DNA of 64,000 nucleotides from Candidatus Avedoeria danica (GTDB lineage Bacteria; Chloroflexota; Anaerolineae; Epilineales; Epilineaceae), in assembly GCA_016703025.1 (NCBI GenBank), contig JADJCV010000004.1, forward strand, positions 620,001-684,000, read 5' to 3'. The notes beneath the pieces were generated by a model, which did no database searches, was not told where the DNA came from, and saw only the letters and a program-made list of their open reading frames with translations. The position numbers were made by a program, and so were the translations under genes. Below are positions 54,512-64,000 of this stretch, one piece after another (the stretch's first letter is position 1; each line of letters begins with the position of its first letter).

Positions 54512-57500
54512 CTACGGCCGCCGCGACGGCCAGTCCAGGTTGGCGCACGCGATCGAGCGGGCGACCTGGGCGTAGATCGCGGTCAGCTGCTCCGGGTCGG
54601 GGGCTTCGAAGAAGTCCGTCGGCGACGTGGCGACGGCCCGCAGCAGCGCGTAGTCCAGCTCGGTCGGGCTGCCCATGCCGATGACGAACAGGCGCGACAC
54701 GTTCGGTTTCACGCGCTCCGCCTGATCCAGGATCGCCTGGTCCTCGATCTCGCTCTCGCCGTCCGTGAGGAGCACGACCGCGCGTGTGTTCGTCGGCAGG
54801 AGGCGCGGGCCGGTCAGCTCGTCGAATGCGACGCTCAGGCCAAGGTCGACGCGCGTCCCGGCCGCCGTCTGCAGGCCGGTGAGCGCTGCGGTCAGGACGG
54901 ACTTGTCGCCGGTCAGCTCCTGCACCAGCGTCGCCTCGCGGTTGAACGCCACGAGCGCCGCCCGATCGGCCGGGCGCATGCGCTCGACGAGCACCGCCGC
55001 CGCGGCGACGGCTGCCTCCAGGCGCGTCGGTCCGTCGGGCCGGGCAAGTTCGTTCATGCTGCCCGAGTTGTCCATCACGATGATCACGTCCGTGCCGATG
55101 TCGGCGCTCTCGCACGACTGGCGGAGTGTGAGCGGTAGGAAGATCGGCATCGGGACCGGCGTCTGGGTCGGACGGGGCGTGGCGGTCGGGAACGGTGTGA
55201 ACGTCGGCGTGACGGTCGGGTCGATGTCCAGCACCGAGACCTCGGGCACCGGGAAGCGCAGCTGCCCCGGCCGCGAAAGGCCGTCGATGAACGTGGCACT
55301 CGCCTTCACGTTCGTCGGCTGCTTCCCGCGCGCCGTCGGCTCGACGGTGTACGCCAGCCGGATGCCGCCGAAGGGCACGTCGGTGAGGTCCCAGGAGAGA
55401 GTTTGGCCGTTCACCCGCGGCGCCGGGCCGGCGACGGTGGCGATGAAACGCATGCCGGCCGGCAACTCGTCCGTGATGTGGACCTCGCGGGCCAGAACGT
55501 CCGCCGTCAGCCGGTTGGCGATCTCGGCGTAGATCGCGTTCAACGTGTCCGTGGATGCGGCGATGAACGCGTCCTCGGGCGTCGACGCGGCCAGCGTCAT
55601 CAGCATCGGGTCGACGTCGCCGAAGCCGATCGTGAAGATCTGCGTCCCGAGCAGCTTGGCGGCGGCGGCCGCATCGAGCGTCTCGTCCGGCCCACGGCTC
55701 GGCCGTCCGTCCGTCAGCAGGATGATCACCGGCTTCGCGTCGTCGCGGTGGCGCACCCCGAACAACTCGGCGGCCGCAACGTCGATCGCGCGGGCGATGT
55801 CCGTGCCGCCAAGCGGCTGCAAGGCGGCGATCGCCGCGCGTGCCGCCGTCGGATCGTTGGAGAGGGGCTGGACGAGGGAGGCCGTGTTGTTGAACGCCAC
55901 GACGGCCACGCGGTCCTCGCTGAAGTCGATCCCGCTCAGGAAGGCCGTCGCGGCCTGGCGCGTGGCCGTGATCCCGTTGTTCTCGGTCATCGAGAACGAG
56001 CGGTCGATCGCCAAGACGATATCGGCCCGCGGCAGCGTGTTCCGGGCACTCGCCGCCGACGATCAGCTCGACGGTGACGCGTCCGCCCAGGCGCAGGCTT
56101 TCGGGCGCCGCGCGCTTGTCCCCCCGCACGCGGCATGCCCCGCCGCGCGCCAGGGGCGGCTCGGCCGGTGCGCCCGGATCGCGTTCCCAGACGCGCACCG
56201 TGTTCGCGGCGCGGTCGAGGGTGTACACCCGCCCGGCGGCGTCGACCGCCAGATCCACGACATCCACACCGCCGGCGGAGAACGCGCCGACGTCCCACGC
56301 GGCCAACGCCGTGCCGTCCTGGGCGAGCTTCCAGACGATGCCCTCCGTCGTCAAGACATGCAGCCGCCCGGACGCGTCGAGGGCAATCCGGGTCGGGATG
56401 CCGTCGATGGGCAGCACGCCCGTGCGCGTTGCGTTCTCGTACACCTCGACGGTATGCGCCGTGCGGTTCACGGCGAACAGGCGGACAGGCGCGCCCGGCG
56501 CAGCCTGATGGCTGGCCACATCCCAGAAGAGCTCCCACGGCTGGCCGGCCGTCCGCAGCGGGAAGCCGCCTGCCGGCAAGAGCGTGCTCGTCAGCCCGAC
56601 GTCGCGGGCGAAAGCGTACGCGCCGTCGGCGGCGGTGAGGCGGGTGCCGGACGGCTGAACGGTCAGGCCCGTTACCCACCACCGCCGTCCGGATGGGCCG
56701 AGCTGCAGCGTGGCCAGCAACTGCCCGGCCGGGCCAAGGCGGTGCATCCGCCCGAGCTCGGCGACGACGAGGCCCCCGTCCGCCAGGCCGCCGATGTCGA
56801 CCGCCGGCTGCGGGAGGTCAAGCTGGCGCACCGCACGCCCGTCGGCTCCGAACGCCTGCACGCGCGGCCAGGCATCCGCCACCCAGATTTGGCCATCGGG
56901 CGCGGCGTGGATCGCCGCCGGACGGTTCAGCCGGCCCAGCGGATAGCCGGTGAGGCGCCAACTGGTGGCCGCAGCGCTCTCGCGCGGACGCCATGGGAAG
57001 CGGACGATGCCGTGGAACTGGGTGGCCACGCGCGCTGCCGTGGCGAACACGCCGTAGCGCGACACGACGGACATCGCCTGCAGACTGTCGAAGTACAGCG
57101 CGGCGCTCGACTGGTCCTTGCCGCTCTCGAACCAGTAGATCACGTCCGACGCCATGACGTACAGGTCGCCGCGCTCGTCGAGCGCCACATCGAGGGGCGC
57201 ACGGGCCACGGCCTGACGCGCCACCTCGCGGCCCGTCCCATCGTGCACCGTGACGATCCCGGCGCCGGCCTGCGCCACGACGATCCGCCCATCGGCGGCA
57301 ATCATCACGCCGCGCGGCTGCGCGAGCCCGGTCACCCGACCGGTTGGCTGACCGGCCGCGTCGAACAGGAGAACCTCACCCTTGGACGGTTCGCTGACCG
57401 CCAAACGGCCGCCGCCGAACGCGATGCCAAACGGTGCGACGAGCGCGCCGCCGGTCCACTGGGCGGACGGCGTGCCGTCCCTTTCGAAGACGAGCACGGC

Positions 57501-57917
57501 GCCCTTGCCCGGGTCGGTGACGTACACCTTCCCGCCGCCGACGGCGATGTCGCGCGGGTCCTTGAAGTCGGCGGCCCCTTCGCCGTGGCGCCCGAACGCC
57601 CGGACGAACGCGCCGTCCGTCGTGAACGACTGGATCCGACCGTTGCCCCGGTCGACAACCCAGACTTCGCCGGCGGATACGCCGTCGGTCACGTCGATGC
57701 CGCCTGGGTCCAACAGCGAGCCCGGGGCGCCGACGCCCGCGCCGGACCACGTGTCCGCCAAGCGATACGCTTCGCTCAGCGCCGGGCCCTGCGCGCGCAC
57801 GGCGGTGTGCGGAGAGGCGTTCGGGGATCCAAGGAGCGCGACGGCGCCGACGGCACCGATGCCGACGAGTGCGGCCAGGATCGCACGCAGTTGGGGAGAG
57901 CGGTTGGACAGGCGCAT
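54512..57917 (-). CDS. Exported NHL-propeller protein with two VWA domains (one frameshift)
   Basis: About 1135 residues from the ATG at 57917, with GGAG upstream. A signal/anchor (about 12-32) is followed by an NHL-type propeller (GEVWVVDRGNGRIQSFTTDG, IWVADAWPRVQAFGADGRAV) and two von Willebrand factor A domains. The metal-ion site of the first is DRSFSM and of the second DNSGSM (D-x-S-x-S). Between them lie a beta-sandwich region and a Thr/Pro linker ending PIFLPLTLRQSC. The frame changes at GGG (56044-56046); removing one base gives GECRNTLPRADIVLAIDRSF in one protein. VWA domains bind protein partners through the metal. Third gene of a minus-strand group of three, 65 bp after the previous stop. 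Confidence 0.8.
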
Positions 57918-57982
57918 CGTCAGGACTCCACGATCGTCGGCGGTCCCGCATTCTACTCCGTATCGCCCGAACCGCCGGCCCG

Positions 57983-60900
57983 TCACCGCCGGGCGCAGGG
58001 CAGCTCGCGGGCGATGTCACGGTAGATGCGGGCGAGGTCCTCGGCGTCGGGCGCCAGGACGAGTTGGGATGGCGCGGTCACGATGCGGCCGAGGAGCACC
58101 GGATCGACGTCGTCGCCGAGACCGATGGCATAGACCACGGCGCCGGTCGATCGCAGCTCGGCGGCGCGGGCGAGCACGGCGGACTCGGTCGTGCCGGACG
58201 GCTTGCCGTCCGTGAGGACGATGACCGCGCGCACCAGGTCCGGCACGTCCGGCACGGTGGACACGGACTGCGCCGCCTCGGCCAGCCCGAGGTCGAGCCG
58301 CGTGCCGATGCCGGGCGCAAGGTTGGCCAGCGCGTCGATGAGCGCGCTGCGGTTGGCCGTGAACGGTTGCACGGTCTCGGCCGTGCTGTCGAATCGGACG
58401 ACGGACGCGCGGTCCCTGCCCAGTTCGAGGATGTCGATCATCGCGCGGGCCGCACCGACGGCCGCGTCGAGCTTGGTGCGGCCCGCACGCGTCAACGCCG
58501 TCATGCTGGATGACGTGTCGAGGACGAGCACGACCGCGAGCGGGGCGTGGCTCGTCTCGCAGCGCTCGTTGGCCAGCACCGGCAGGTAGATCGGCGCCGG
58601 AACGCGCGTCGCGGTCGGCGTAGGGGTCGGCAACGGCGTGTCGGTCGGCGTCGGGGTGGCGCTCGGCGTGACGCCCGGCAGTGGCGACGGTGTCGCGGTC
58701 GGGGCGATGACCTCGACGGTGGGCACCGGGAACGCGATCCGCCCGCGCGCGCCGAGGCCGTCGACCCCCTCGCCGGCGGCGACGACGTTGGTCGGATGGA
58801 CGCCCGTCTCCGTCGGCTCGAGGAGATAGGTCAGGTCGAGGCCGGCGAGCGGCACGTCCGCCAGCTGCCAGACGAGCCGACTGCCGTCGAAGGCCGCCGC
58901 CGGGTTCGCCGAGCCGTCGACGTAGCGCATGTTCGCCGGCACCTCGTCGACGATCGTGAGGCTGCGGAACAGGACCGTCGCCGCAAGGCGCTGCGCGATG
59001 CCGCGATAGATCGCCGCGAGCTCGTCCGCGCCGGGGGCGAATGCGTAATCGGACGGGGCGGAGGCGATGTCGCGCAGGAGCGGCTCGTTGACGCCCATGC
59101 CGAACCCGATCGTGAAGATCCGTGCACCTTCGAGCTTCGTCAGCTGCGCTTCGCGCATCGCGTTCATGGCGTCCGATCCGCCGTCCGTCAAGAGGATGAC
59201 GACGGCGTTGGCCTGCGGGCGCCGGCGCGGGCCGGTCAGCTCCCGGCGCGCCGCCGCCACCGCCCGGGCGATGTCCGTGCCGCCGCCGGCCTGCAGCCCG
59301 GTGATCGAGGCCTCGACCGTCACCGGGTTCCCGGTCAGCGGCACCTCGAGCACGGCGTCCTGGTTGAACGAGACGAGCGCGATGCGCGTGTCCACGATGT
59401 CGATCGCATCGAGGAACGCGATTCCGGCCGCCTTGGCGGCATCGAGACTCGGTCCGACCATCGAACCGGACACGTCGAGCACGAGGACGATGTCGTTGGC
59501 TGTTCGCGTCGCCGGGCACGTGCCTTCGATATGCAGCGTGACCGTCGTCTGCTCGCCGAGGACGAGCCGATCCGGCGCCGCCCGTTTGTCGCCGCCGGGC
59601 ACGCAGCTCGGCTCGAATGTCGGCAGGTCGGCCGGGCGCAGCAGCGGATCCGGCGCCCAGGCCGTCACCTCGTTGCGCCCGTTGTCGACGACGAGCACCC
59701 GGCCCCGCTCATCGACGCTCAGGTCGGCCGGCGCAGAGTTGTCGTCGCCCGCTGCGGCCACGGACCACGCGGCCACGAGCGTGCCGTCGGGTCGATAGCG
59801 CCACACCCAGCCGAAGCGGTTGAGAACGTAGGCATCGCCGAGCGGGTCGGATGCCACGCGCAGGGGCTGGCCGGGCACCGCCCATGCCGCTTCGACGGTG
59901 AGTCGGTCGGCGTGGCGGCGTTCGAGCGTACCGGCGCTGCGGTTGACGGTCCACCAGCTCCCGGGTCCGGGCGCGAAGTCCCAGAGCGCCGCGAACGCGC
60001 CGGGCCCCGGCTGGAACGTCGTTTCCACGGCCGGCGTGCCGTCGGCGGCGAACCGCACGAAGCGCTGGCGGCCGAGGTCGAGCACCGTCACCGCACCGGT
60101 CCCGGCGTTGACGTCGACGGCGCGGGCCCACGGGTAGTCGGCCCCCTGCGGCAGGTTGCGGCGCCACACGGGCGTCCCGTCCACAGTCAGCCGCTCGACG
60201 CGCGTGTCGCGCACCAGCACGAGCCCGTCGTCCAGGACGCTCACGTCGTTCACGTCGCCCACCGGGCTCTGGTCGATCGGCAGCCCGTCGAGGTCGAAGC
60301 GCTGCGCCCGGCGCCAGCGATCGACAACGGTGATCGTGGTGCGGCCGGCGATGATGGCGGGGCGATCGATCAGGCCAAGGGGCGCCGGCACGGTGCCCCA
60401 CTCATCCAGCAGCTGGGTGCCCCGCCAGAGCCGCACACCGTGGAGCGGCCGGTTGTCGTCGCGCACCGTCGCCAGGACGGTGCCGTCGCCGGCGACGGCC
60501 ACCCCGGTCGCGCCCGGCGCCGCGAGGCGGATGCCGCGCTCCGGCAGCCCCGGCGTCAGGTCGCGTCCGACGACGGCGTCCGGCCGCGTCGTCGCGCCGG
60601 TTTCCGTGGACCAGACCGTGCCGTTCGGACCGGCGACGACGTCGTGCGGGCTGGCGCCGGCCGGCAGCGGGCCGCTCGAGTCGATCTGAACGCCGGACGG
60701 ATCGAACATCGTCAGGCGCTGGTTGCCGGTGTTGGCGACGACGACCCGTCCGTCGGGGAGGACGGCCAGGCCCTCCGGGCGATTCAGAAGGTCCCCGTTG
60801 CCGAAACTCCCCAACGTCCCGAGGCGCGCCCCGTTGGCGCTGAACCACGCCACCCGGCTCGTGCGGTTCTCGGTCACGAACACGGCGCGCCCGTCGGCGG

Positions 60901-61372
60901 ACGTTGCCACGCCGTGCGGGCCGCCGAGCCCGGTCCACTCGCTGCGGTACACGCCGTCGATGCTGAACACGGCGATGCGATCGTGGCCGCTGTCGGCGAC
61001 GTACACCCGTCCGCCGCTGATCGCGGCGCCGGTCGGGTTGCTCAGGCCGCCGGGTGGGGGCCCCGCCGCGCCGATCGTCGCGAGGTGGCGCCCGTCGCGC
61101 GCAAAGACCTGAACGCGATCGTTGCCGCTGTCGACGACGAGCACCGTGTCGTCGAACGGGTCGACGGTGATGCCGGTTGGGCCCTGGAACGCGGTGGGCG
61201 GCAACGGCTGGGCCTGCGACGCCCAAGTGGCGACGCGGGCCCACGCCTCGCGTGGCTGGCCGGACTGAACGATCGGCCGCGCCCCCGCCGGGGCGCGGCC
61301 GATCGAGACCGTCCAAGCGGCGAGAAGTACGACGGCGCACGTGCGGCGCCAGGGCCGTCCTTCTGCCTTCAT
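57983..61372 (-). CDS. Exported NHL-propeller protein with two VWA domains
   Basis: 1129 residues, intact; ATG at 61372. The signal peptide (about 10-32) ends in GARP. The NHL propeller occupies about 45-540 (ITVDPFDDTVLVVDSGNDRV, VYVADSGHDRIAVFSIDG). The first VWA domain (about 615-800) has the metal site DVSGSM; then come a sandwich domain and a Thr/Pro linker with PIYLPVLANERC. The second VWA domain (about 960-1125) has DTSSSM. It is a full-length paralogue of the downstream gene and shows how that one should read. It begins 8 bp after the stop of the upstream VWA gene, so translation is probably coupled. Confidence 0.85.
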   Translation of the reverse strand: MKAEGRPWRRTCAVVLLAAWTVSIGRAPAGARPIVQSGQPREAWARVATWASQAQPLPPTAFQGPTGITVDPFDDTVLVVDSGNDRVQVFARDGRHLATIGAAGPPPGGLSNPTGAAISGGRVYVADSGHDRIAVFSIDGVYRSEWTGLGGPHGVATSADGRAVFVTENRTSRVAWFSANGARLGTLGSFGNGDLLNRPEGLAVLPDGRVVVANTGNQRLTMFDPSGVQIDSSGPLPAGASPHDVVAGPNGTVWSTETGATTRPDAVVGRDLTPGLPERGIRLAAPGATGVAVAGDGTVLATVRDDNRPLHGVRLWRGTQLLDEWGTVPAPLGLIDRPAIIAGRTTITVVDRWRRAQRFDLDGLPIDQSPVGDVNDVSVLDDGLVLVRDTRVERLTVDGTPVWRRNLPQGADYPWARAVDVNAGTGAVTVLDLGRQRFVRFAADGTPAVETTFQPGPGAFAALWDFAPGPGSWWTVNRSAGTLERRHADRLTVEAAWAVPGQPLRVASDPLGDAYVLNRFGWVWRYRPDGTLVAAWSVAAAGDDNSAPADLSVDERGRVLVVDNGRNEVTAWAPDPLLRPADLPTFEPSCVPGGDKRAAPDRLVLGEQTTVTLHIEGTCPATRTANDIVLVLDVSGSMVGPSLDAAKAAGIAFLDAIDIVDTRIALVSFNQDAVLEVPLTGNPVTVEASITGLQAGGGTDIARAVAAARRELTGPRRRPQANAVVILLTDGGSDAMNAMREAQLTKLEGARIFTIGFGMGVNEPLLRDIASAPSDYAFAPGADELAAIYRGIAQRLAATVLFRSLTIVDEVPANMRYVDGSANPAAAFDGSRLVWQLADVPLAGLDLTYLLEPTETGVHPTNVVAAGEGVDGLGARGRIAFPVPTVEVIAPTATPSPLPGVTPSATPTPTDTPLPTPTPTATRVPAPIYLPVLANERCETSHAPLAVVLVLDTSSSMTALTRAGRTKLDAAVGAARAMIDILELGRDRASVVRFDSTAETVQPFTANRSALIDALANLAPGIGTRLDLGLAEAAQSVSTVPDVPDLVRAVIVLTDGKPSGTTESAVLARAAELRSTGAVVYAIGLGDDVDPVLLGRIVTAPSQLVLAPDAEDLARIYRDIARELPCARR

Positions 61373-61380
61373 CGTCTAGC

Positions 61381-63666
61381 TCATGGTCGGTCGCGCGGGC
61401 ACGGGATCAATGCCGCGATCTCACGATAGATCAACTCGAGGTCGTCCGTGGTCGGCGCTTGTCGGAAGTTGTCCGGCGTCGTCGCGACCTCGCGCAGCAG
61501 CACCGCGTCGACGTCCGAGCCGAGACCGACCGTGAACACCGCGATGTCGGCGGCCCGCAGCTGGGCGGCCAGCGCCACGACGCGCCCCCGGTCGCCGTTG
61601 TTCACGCCGTCCGTCACGAGGACGAGCGAGCGCGTGCTGCCGGGCCGGCGGCGTGCGCTGTTCAGCTCATCGAGCGCCGCTTGGAGCGCCTCGTCGATGT
61701 GCGTTCCCGTGCCCTGCAGCGACGGCAAGCGATCGAGCGCCGCGTCGACCGTCGGTCGATCTCCGGTCAGCTCGGCGAGCACCGTGGCCGTACGGCTGAA
61801 CGCGATGACGGTCGCCTGGTCGCTCAACCCGTCCGACTGCAGCTGCAGGAGGCCCGCCAGCGTCTTGGCGGCCACGATCGCCGCCTGCAACTTCGTCTGC
61901 GTACCGCCTGCCGTTCCGCTCATCGACGTCGAAGCGTCGACGACGAGCGCGATGTCGACGCGCTGCAGTTCCGGCGGACACGGGTCGGGCGTGGCCGTCG
62001 GCAGCGGTTCGGGCCAGCGGTTCAGCGCGATCGGGAAGTAGCGCGCTTCCGGGGTCGGCGTGTTCGTCGCGGTTGGGGTCGGCGTGCTCGTCGAGGTTGG
62101 CGTCGTCGTCGGCGTGTTCGTCGGCGTCGCGGTCGGCGCCAGGACGTCGATATAGGCCGACGGGAAGAGCATGTTGCCGTCGATGCCGGACGACTCATGC
62201 CACGCCGCCCACGCGTCCTGGCTGATCGGCAGCGTTCCGGCCTCCAGCGGGCGGACCGTGTAGGTCAGCGTCATCCTCTCGGAGACGGTCACGAGGTCGG
62301 TCACCTTGATGCCCGTGGCCGGTGAGATGACGGAATGGGCCCAATGCCAGTCCGTCGTGGTCAGAGGCAGCGTCGGATGGACGCCCCACCACTCCATGTG
62401 CGGGTCCTTCCGCACCGATAGGGCCGGCGACGGCGAGCCGTCGACGAGCGCCATCTCCGGGGCGAGGGTGTCGCGGATGAGGAGCTGGTCCATGTTCGTC
62501 GGGACCGTGACGGCCAGGGTGGACTGGTAGAGCCCGATCAGCTGCTTGAGTTCACGCTGGGTGAATTTGTAGCGGCCGTCCGTCGCCAGCTGATCCAGCC
62601 TTCGCTTCCAACCACCGCGTCCGATGAACACCGTGACGACCTCGATGTCCCGGCCGACCTTCGCCCGGTTGAGATCGCGGGAGCAGAAGCCGCCGTCGGA
62701 CAGGATCAGGATGACCTTCCGTCGGACGGGCTCGCCCTCGGCGCTCCTCGGTCGCTTGTTCAGCTCGGTCTCCGCGACGCGCAGGCCGAGGTCGATTCGG
62801 GAAAGCCCCTCGCCCTTCAGTCGGTTGCCGCTCGAGCCGACCTTCTTGCCGAGCTCACCGTCGTGGAGCGTGAGGATCGTTCGGCCGCGGCTGCCGAAGG
62901 CGGCGAAGCCGAGGCGCAGGACGCCCGACTCGATGTCTCCGCTGATCGCCGGGTCATTGACGAAGTCGCGCATGAAGATCGAAACCTCGCGGAGGAGGTC
63001 CTCGCTGCCCGCAGGCTCCGGGTCCGTCAAGTCCGAGCCGCCCGGCTCGCGCGTCGGCACCGGGATGCCGGGCTGCGGCCTGGGCTCCGTCGTCCGCGTC
63101 GGGAATGGATCCTGCAGCGGTGCGCCGTCGTTCACCAAAGGCGGTGGCGGCAGCTTCTCCGTTGGCGTCGCCTTCGGTTCGAGCGTGGGGCGGATGCCGC
63201 CGCCGCCCGGCGGGGTTTCGATGCAGCCGGGCGGCTCAGTGTTGTCGCGGCCGACCCCTGGACCGCCACCCCCCCCTGGGTTACCGGAGCCGGGCGTCGC
63301 ACTGGGCTCCGGCGTCCGCTCGACGGGCGGCGTGACCCGCGGGTCGAGCGTCGCTCCGGGCGTCGGCAGCCGGCCGCCCCGGTCTTCGGCCCGCGTCATC
63401 GAGTTCGATTCGTCGGCCAGGATGACGATGTCGATCGGCGCGCGCTTGGCGACGCACGTTTGGGTGAAGACCATCGTGACATCGGCGCTCTGGCCAAGGA
63501 TGATCTCGCCGGGTTCGACCGACTTGTAGGTTGCGGTCGAACACTGGTTGGCGGGCGGCGTGACCCCGGTCTGCCTCGCAGGCGAGGCATGGGTCAGCGC
63601 TGCCATCGACAGGAACAGCACACAGAGTGGGGCGACTATCAGCCCCCAACGACGAATGTGGCGCAT
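61381..63666 (-). CDS. Exported protein with two VWA domains, the first split by a Pro-rich insert
   Basis: 761 residues; ATG at 63666, signal peptide about 7-28. After PIDIVILADESNSM (first metal site) the VWA fold is interrupted by about 120 residues of Pro/Gly/Thr-rich sequence (GNPGGGGGPGVG). The fold then resumes with GVLRLGFAAFGSRGRTILTL and KVILILSDGGFCSRD. A sandwich region, a Thr/Pro linker (about 515-545), RYFPIALNRWP and a second VWA domain with DASTSM follow. It lacks the N-terminal propeller of its two neighbours. First gene of the probable three-gene operon. Confidence 0.83.
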   Translation of the reverse strand: MRHIRRWGLIVAPLCVLFLSMAALTHASPARQTGVTPPANQCSTATYKSVEPGEIILGQSADVTMVFTQTCVAKRAPIDIVILADESNSMTRAEDRGGRLPTPGATLDPRVTPPVERTPEPSATPGSGNPGGGGGPGVGRDNTEPPGCIETPPGGGGIRPTLEPKATPTEKLPPPPLVNDGAPLQDPFPTRTTEPRPQPGIPVPTREPGGSDLTDPEPAGSEDLLREVSIFMRDFVNDPAISGDIESGVLRLGFAAFGSRGRTILTLHDGELGKKVGSSGNRLKGEGLSRIDLGLRVAETELNKRPRSAEGEPVRRKVILILSDGGFCSRDLNRAKVGRDIEVVTVFIGRGGWKRRLDQLATDGRYKFTQRELKQLIGLYQSTLAVTVPTNMDQLLIRDTLAPEMALVDGSPSPALSVRKDPHMEWWGVHPTLPLTTTDWHWAHSVISPATGIKVTDLVTVSERMTLTYTVRPLEAGTLPISQDAWAAWHESSGIDGNMLFPSAYIDVLAPTATPTNTPTTTPTSTSTPTPTATNTPTPEARYFPIALNRWPEPLPTATPDPCPPELQRVDIALVVDASTSMSGTAGGTQTKLQAAIVAAKTLAGLLQLQSDGLSDQATVIAFSRTATVLAELTGDRPTVDAALDRLPSLQGTGTHIDEALQAALDELNSARRRPGSTRSLVLVTDGVNNGDRGRVVALAAQLRAADIAVFTVGLGSDVDAVLLREVATTPDNFRQAPTTDDLELIYREIAALIPCPRDRP

Positions 63667-64000
63667 CGATCATCGACTCCTTGTGACGTGCCGACGCGCA
63701 TCGGCCCCACCGTCCTGGTGCTGCCATCTCTCGGAGGCGCGTCAACACAGATGGCCGGTCGCCCGTATCGACCGGCTCCCCCTTCTGATCGAGATTATAG
63801 GCGGTCGTGAGCGTGATGAGAACCACGTCTGCACATTTGCGCCGCGCCACGCTGCGCGGAACCGGGGTCGGCCGCACAGGAATTGAACAAGGATTGCCCA
63901 AGCCGCGCGGTTGCGTGTGCGCCACATGTCGCTGGTGCGGCACCCATGCTCGACGGTGCGGCACCCATGCCGGTGATCCAGTACAACGACGGAGGGCCGA
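63667..64000. other. Upstream region of the VWA operon; no supported gene
   Basis: No open frame here has convincing coding features. It should contain the promoter of the VWA genes. A 16-bp direct repeat GGTGCGGCACCCATGC occurs at 63934-63949 and 63955-63970 (period 21 bp). Confidence 0.4.

Noticed and set aside
58547..61429. 960-codon plus-strand open frame
   Set aside because: Antisense to the intact double-VWA gene; no recognisable sequence features.

Overview
The window is 64 kb of very GC-rich bacterial DNA. The gene content suggests a Chloroflexota (Anaerolineae-like) genome. Reasons: many exported proteins with Thr/Pro-rich linkers ending in a short aromatic-Leu-Pro motif, repeated ligand-sensor-type beta-propellers, an E1 alpha/beta fusion of pyruvate dehydrogenase, and a MalT-like LuxR regulator. 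The assignment is an inference from style and families, not from a marker gene. Several genes carry single-base frameshifts in short G or C runs, so the assembly probably retains indel errors.

Layout. 1-3.8 kb: the 3' end of an Mrp/NBP35-type Fe-S ATPase and two exported proteins. 3.8-6.8 kb (minus strand): a secreted PNGase F-like protein with a PA domain and, upstream of it, an iodothyronine-deiodinase-like protein whose active site is encoded by an in-frame UGA followed by a bacterial-type SECIS hairpin. It is very likely a selenoprotein that standard gene calling splits in two. 7-11.3 kb: an exported protein, a MalT-like LuxR regulator, a DUF559 remnant and a 22-bp periodic palindromic repeat. 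11.3-19.4 kb: a small membrane protein, then a pyruvate dehydrogenase cluster (fused E1, E2, E3), a GcvH-like lipoyl protein and a split transketolase. 19.4-35.9 kb: an LVIVD propeller protein, four large ligand-sensor-propeller proteins and a GT39-like membrane protein.

35.9-43.0 kb: a 7-kb integrative element inserted in tRNA-Arg(TCT), bounded by 47-bp direct repeats. It carries a tyrosine integrase, an excisionase, an HUH rolling-circle initiator, small zinc-ribbon proteins and two exported cargo proteins. 42.9-45.5 kb: an HNH nuclease, a PhoB-like regulator and a PhoR-like kinase. 45.5-48.5 kb: 21 tRNA genes and the RNase P RNA gene on the minus strand. 48.6-51.0 kb: a DsbA-like protein and a DUF309-enolase fusion, flanked by two copies of a 79-bp palindromic repeat. 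51-54.4 kb: a glycosidase/O-antigen-ligase fusion and three more tRNAs. 54.5-63.7 kb: three minus-strand exported proteins, each with two von Willebrand factor A domains, probably one operon.

Functionally the window combines central carbon metabolism (acetyl-CoA formation, pentose phosphate), translation and RNA processing, and an unusually large investment in exported propeller and VWA proteins likely to act at the cell surface.
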